Source: Allomuricauda sp.
Lineage (GTDB): Bacteria; Bacteroidota; Bacteroidia; Flavobacteriales; Flavobacteriaceae
Assembly (NCBI RefSeq): GCF_002699205.1
Contig: NZ_PABT01000014.1
Span: 310,001-374,000 of the forward strand
Reading direction: 5' to 3'
Length of the DNA stretch: 64,000 nucleotides
Below, piece by piece: positions 61,042 through 64,000 of this stretch; the first letter of the stretch is position 1, and every line of letters begins with the position of its first letter. The notes under the pieces were generated by a model. It made no database searches. It saw only the letters and a list, made by a program, of their open reading frames with translations, and was not told where the DNA came from. Both the position numbers and the translations under genes were made by a program.

Positions 61042-62529
61042 ATGATGAGAAAACTAATTAGAAATATATTTATAGGTACGTTGCTTTTGGCCTTTGCCGC
61101 ATGTAGTGACGACTATTTTGATGTGAATACACCTTCGGCCTCGGTAAATGTAGAAGATTTGGGTATGAGTGATCTTTTGGGACCGGTTATACACAGCACT
61201 CTATATGCCCAATATTATGCTGAGACCGTAGCGGGAAACTACACTCAATATTTTGGAGGATATGGATATGCTGCAGCTGGATTTTCCGAAATGTCCGGGG
61301 CTTGGAGCGAGATATATTTATATGTACTGCCAAATACAGTTGCTATAAAAGAAAAAGCAGAGGAAAGTGGTGCCAAACATTACCGTGCGGTGGCAGAAAT
61401 TCTTGAGGCTATCAATATTTCATTGGCAGCAGATATGTGGGACAATATTCCATATTCGGAAGCTACCGACGGAACGTCTAACCCCTATCCTAATTTTGAT
61501 ACGCAAGAAGAAGTGTACACTTCGGCCATTACCTTGCTGGACAATGCCATTGCTGCTTTGAACGAAAATGATGATTCGAATATTACGATGGGCAGTGAGG
61601 ATTTGATATATGGAGGTGATATGAGTAAATGGCTCAAGGCTGCCTATACCATAAAGGCAAGGCTCCAATTGCATTTGCTTGCTAAAGGAGTCTATTCGCC
61701 GTCCGATGTTTTGAGTACCATAGAGAATGGTTTTACTTCTATTGATGACGATTTTCAGATGGATTTTCCAAGTGAACAACTGAATCCTTGGTATGCCAAC
61801 AATGTCTTGACAAGGAACACAGGTAATTATTATAGGGCTCCAAATGATCAGATTGTTAGTTTATTGAATGGTACAATCTATCCCTTTGAAAGTGGATTGG
61901 TAGAGATAGACCCACGTTTACCAATAATGTTTGAAAACGAAGGAGCTGAAGGTGATCCGTGGAGAGGATTTATGAATGGAGGTGAAGGTGAGTCCTCGGA
62001 TGGTGAGGATGCCAACACGTTTTTCAAAGATGGAGGTTACTATACCAATGCCACAGCGCCATTAATTCTAATCACTTATGCCGAAGCAATGTTTATCAAG
62101 GCAGAAGCGGCTTTCTTGGCAAATGGGGGAAATGAAACCAGTGTAGGGTCGAATTCGGTAGCCTATGAGGCATATATGGAAGGAATTGCGGCAAGTATGG
62201 AGAAATTGGGTGCTGATGGAACAGATTACATGACAGATACTGCTGTGGATGTTGGGGAAAGTAACCTCATGTTGCACCATATTATGAAAGAGAAGTATAT
62301 AGCCAATTATTTTAATGTTGAAACCTATAATGATTTTAGGCGTTATAATTTTTCAGACAATGTATTTATGGGTCTTGAGTTGAGATTGGAAGGAGAGGAC
62401 GAAGATTCGGAATATACAGGGCAATGGTATAGAAGAGCGATTTATCCGGATTCTGAACAAAATTCCAATGAAGATGTTGTCAACGCCAATTGGCAGGAAC
62501 CAACTGTGGATGTTTGGTGGGCACAGTAA
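61042..62529 (+). CDS. SusD/RagB family surface lipoprotein
   Basis: 495 residues; the start may be the ATG at 61042 or the next codon. The signal ends LLLAFAACSDDYF, a lipobox, followed by acidic residues that suit surface export in Bacteroidota. LADMWDNIPYSEATDG and AEAMFIKAEAAFLANGG are SusD-like TPR regions, and the sequence fits the second SusD-like family. It caps the SusC barrel and binds the cargo. It lies 15 bases after SusC and is closed by a terminator at 62543-62569. Confidence 0.93.
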   Translation: MMRKLIRNIFIGTLLLAFAACSDDYFDVNTPSASVNVEDLGMSDLLGPVIHSTLYAQYYAETVAGNYTQYFGGYGYAAAGFSEMSGAWSEIYLYVLPNTVAIKEKAEESGAKHYRAVAEILEAINISLAADMWDNIPYSEATDGTSNPYPNFDTQEEVYTSAITLLDNAIAALNENDDSNITMGSEDLIYGGDMSKWLKAAYTIKARLQLHLLAKGVYSPSDVLSTIENGFTSIDDDFQMDFPSEQLNPWYANNVLTRNTGNYYRAPNDQIVSLLNGTIYPFESGLVEIDPRLPIMFENEGAEGDPWRGFMNGGEGESSDGEDANTFFKDGGYYTNATAPLILITYAEAMFIKAEAAFLANGGNETSVGSNSVAYEAYMEGIAASMEKLGADGTDYMTDTAVDVGESNLMLHHIMKEKYIANYFNVETYNDFRRYNFSDNVFMGLELRLEGEDEDSEYTGQWYRRAIYPDSEQNSNEDVVNANWQEPTVDVWWAQ

Positions 62530-62542
62530 ATAAGAGAGTGTG

Positions 62543-62569
62543 AAAAGGGACTAATATTAGTCCCTTTTT
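62543..62569 (+). terminator. Terminator of the SusC/SusD operon
   Basis: A 13-pair palindrome AAAAGGGACTAAT / ATTAGTCCCTTTT at 62543-62568, with the 3' strand running into a T9 tract. Confidence 0.92.
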
Positions 62570-62603
62570 TTTTAAAATAGTTTTTTCATTTTCCGAAAAA
62601 AAC

Positions 62604-62611
62604 TATATTTG
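62604..62611 (+). promoter_or_regulatory. Candidate -7 box of tRNA-Asn
   Basis: TATATTTG fits TAnnTTTG and lies 21 bases before the mature tRNA 5' end. A run of T about 20 bases upstream may act as the -33 region. Confidence 0.55.
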
Positions 62612-62632
62612 CACCCGCTTAAGGTGAAAAAT

Positions 62633-62706
62633 TCCTCCTTAGCTCAGTTGGTTAGAGCATCTGACTGTTAATCAGAGGGTCCTTGGTTCGAGCCCAAGAG
62701 GGGGAG
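62633..62706 (+). tRNA. tRNA-Asn (anticodon GTT)
   Basis: A 74-base cloverleaf. The acceptor arms TCCTCCT and AGGGGGA pair with one T-G. The anticodon stem TCTGA/TCAGA encloses CTGTTAA with GTT at 62667-62669. The T-arm CTTGG-TTCGAGC-CCAAG is intact. The base after the acceptor stem is G, then CA; CCA is not encoded. Confidence 0.96.
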
Positions 62707-62716
62707 CAGACACAGC

Positions 62717-62753
62717 AAGGCTTCAGAGAAATTCAAACTCTGGAGCCTTTTTC
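62717..62753 (+). terminator. Terminator downstream of tRNA-Asn
   Basis: AAGGCTTCAGAG (62717-62728), a 9-base loop and CTCTGGAGCCTT (62738-62749) with one T-G pair, then a T-rich end. It is the likely end of the tRNA transcript. Confidence 0.8.
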
Positions 62754-63007
62754 ATTTGCACGCAATTTGCACGCGGATTGAAAAAAATAAAGTTTGGCCC
62801 CAAACTTTAACATTTAAGGCCAAAATTTTCCAGAATAATTTGTGTCTTGTCCCAAATTCTTACCCTTAAACTTTTGCACGTGGATCCTGTTCTAATTTTA
62901 TAGCGTTCGGAAAGAAAAGCGTAAAGTAAAATTGGAATAGGGTGTAACCTACTTTAATAATTCTTTACTTGTAGGCTTAATTTGCTTTTAGAGGAGGGAA
63001 ATAGTTT
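62754..63007. repeat. Tandem TTTGCACGC repeats and a palindrome after tRNA-Asn
   Basis: Two copies of ATTTGCACGC in an 11-base period at 62754-62774, and a third partial copy TTTTGCACG near 62872. AAAGTTTGG-CC-CCAAACTTT at 62789-62808 is a perfect 9-base inverted repeat. No gene is seen here. Such sites beside a tRNA suit an integrase attachment region, but no integrase is in the window. Confidence 0.4.
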
Positions 63008-63232
63008 TTAAAAAGTCAAAATACTAGCCCATTTTAAAACATACATAATAAATACTGTTGCAGCAGAACTAACAAATATTGAGCTTTGCCAAAAATAAAG
63101 TTTGTTACCATATACCCTTAACCACTTTTTGCCAAATGCTTTTCTCACATAGCCATTCATGCTTTTATAGTAAAGAAAATTAATTGCAATAAAAATCAAT
63201 AATGCTATTGTTATAATCCAGGAGCTTTCCAT
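63008..63232 (-). CDS. Small two-helix membrane protein
   Basis: 74 residues from the ATG at 63232; a TTG 24 bases upstream is in frame but adds a basic tail ahead of the first membrane segment. Segments lie at about residues 5-21 (IITIALLIFIAINFLYY) and 47-69 (FWQSSIFVSSAATVFIMYVL). A basic loop (KAFGKKWLRVYGNK) lies between. I recognise no family. The AT-rich codons differ from those of the core genes to the left. Confidence 0.6.
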   Translation of the reverse strand: MESSWIITIALLIFIAINFLYYKSMNGYVRKAFGKKWLRVYGNKLYFWQSSIFVSSAATVFIMYVLKWASILTF

Positions 63233-63384
63233 AAGTCGAATCTTAATTATGTTCAATTATTACATTTAGTGTGCTGTTTGGTTATGTCAGAGCACTATCC
63301 TGCACAAAAACAATAAACCTCTATGAATGAGTCTAAAATTCTAATTATCAGCAAATTTTTCTGTCAGTAGATTTCTGAAATCTG

Positions 63385-64000
63385 TTATGCCTTAATCAAT
63401 TTAAAAACCGTTTCAATCGCATCGTCTCCGTTTTTCAATTTAGTTTCAATATCTTGAATAAACAAATTTTCTTCTACTGGATAGTTTATTTCTATATCGG
63501 GTGAAACACCAATTCCTTCATAACAATTACCTTCATTATCTTCATAAATTTCATTTGATAAATACAAATCCCACCCATTTGGTAATTTTTTTTCAAGGAC
63601 ATCGGAGAAAATCCCCTTAGTATTTGACCCTATCCGTTGGATGTTTTTTATAGACATTGAACTCAGTACAAGTATTTCGGGTGCACTCGATGTTTGATGG
63701 CTGGTTAATAGAAACACTGGTTTTTGGTATGTATTATTTGAAGGTTTAATTGTGAAAAATTGTTTCTCTGTAAAGGCATCATATTTTTTTGCTTTTTTAC
63801 TGAACACCGTTGTTTCTTCCTCGATAAAATGTCTCAAAACTTCCAATGCAACAAAATCGTATCCTCCCGTATTAAACCTTAAATCTAGAATCATGGCATC
63901 TGTGTCCTTAAACTTTTGAATTATAGAATCCAAAAATTGACTAATTCCCTTGACCTCATCTTCTTGATAATTTGGATTTGAGCCAGATTCTTTTAAATAG
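63385..64000 (-). CDS. S41 family peptidase (5' end outside window)
   Basis: On the minus strand the frame is open from base 64000 to a stop at 63385, about 204 codons, and continues to the right, so a TTG at 63933 is not the true start. ILDLRFNTGGYDFVAL is the S41 core; HQTSSAPEILVLSS holds the expected catalytic Ser; GSNTKGIFSDVLEKKLPNGW follows. This is the C-terminal half of a tail-specific-protease-like enzyme. YEGIGVSPDIEINYP near the end is typical. Probably exported, but the start is not seen. Confidence 0.85.
   Translation of the reverse strand, partial: YLKESGSNPNYQEDEVKGISQFLDSIIQKFKDTDAMILDLRFNTGGYDFVALEVLRHFIEEETTVFSKKAKKYDAFTEKQFFTIKPSNNTYQKPVFLLTSHQTSSAPEILVLSSMSIKNIQRIGSNTKGIFSDVLEKKLPNGWDLYLSNEIYEDNEGNCYEGIGVSPDIEINYPVEENLFIQDIETKLKNGDDAIETVFKLIKA

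Noticed and set aside
63385..63933. S41 gene starting at a TTG at 63933
   Set aside because: The frame stays open from 63933 to the window end without a stop, so the true start lies outside. The protein also lacks its N-terminal half from this point.
1..64000. CRISPR arrays, rRNA operons, complete insertion sequences or prophage modules
   Set aside because: No regularly spaced repeats, no rRNA sequence, and no transposase, integrase or phage structural proteins were found in any frame I read.

Overview
The window looks like a chromosome segment from a marine-type member of the Flavobacteriaceae (Bacteroidota), most like Muricauda/Allomuricauda in feel; that genus guess is an inference. Grounds: a SusC/SusD pair, many short lipoprotein signals, families largely confined to Bacteroidota (DUF3078, DUF6503, phosphate-selective porin O/P, TonB-like lipoproteins), a lycopene cyclase, few Shine-Dalgarno sites, and repeated promoter boxes of the Bacteroidota type (TAnnTTTG near -7, TTTG or TTG near -33).

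Layout. 1-8815: a sugar-oxidation cluster. A GMC dehydrogenase and its small subunit point left; a lipoprotein TIM-barrel isomerase, a DinB-like protein, a nucleoside-type MFS permease, a Gfo/Idh/MocA oxidoreductase, a second TIM-barrel isomerase and a 3-keto-disaccharide-hydrolase-domain (DUF1080) lipoprotein point right. An ASCH gene and an inverted-repeat element interrupt it. Together these fit oxidation of a sugar or glycoside to its 3-keto form, cleavage, uptake and reduction or isomerisation. 9075-11853: yicC-gmk-nadD and a DUF6503 protein. 11889-15470: phosphate uptake (PiT transporter with a PhoU-like tail plus an O/P porin). 15774-22871: dgt, DUF3078, dxs, tadA, a cold-shock gene and a ClC channel. 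22923-26312: aspS, two lipoprotein genes, and a decayed second copy of the aspS 3' end. 26680-33772: a MORN-type protein and a complete TetR/TolC/adaptor/RND efflux operon with a well-formed promoter and operator. 34012-37257: an ECF sigma factor with a membrane partner, a polyprenyl synthase and a lycopene cyclase.

37812-47786 is the metal region: a DtxR-type repressor, a membrane-anchored DtxR-FeoA fusion, FeoB split into separate GTPase and channel genes, and then a Cus/Czc-type heavy-metal efflux set in which the pump is fused to its TolC partner with a signal-peptide-like stretch buried at the joint. 48044-57561 is mixed: SDR, S9 peptidase, small secreted or membrane proteins, a second and conventional FeoA-FeoB set with its Cys-rich small protein, a Sco-like protein that has lost one of its two copper cysteines, and RseP. 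57874-62529 is a SusC/SusD pair closed by a strong terminator, followed by tRNA-Asn. Beyond the tRNA the sequence becomes AT-rich, with a small membrane protein and the 3' part of an S41 peptidase gene, possibly the edge of an island.

I do not see a CRISPR array, an rRNA, an intact insertion sequence or an obvious defence system. The most unusual items are the second, split Feo system with its membrane-tethered regulator, the aspS 3'-end duplication, the altered Sco site, and the DUF1080/GMC sugar cluster.
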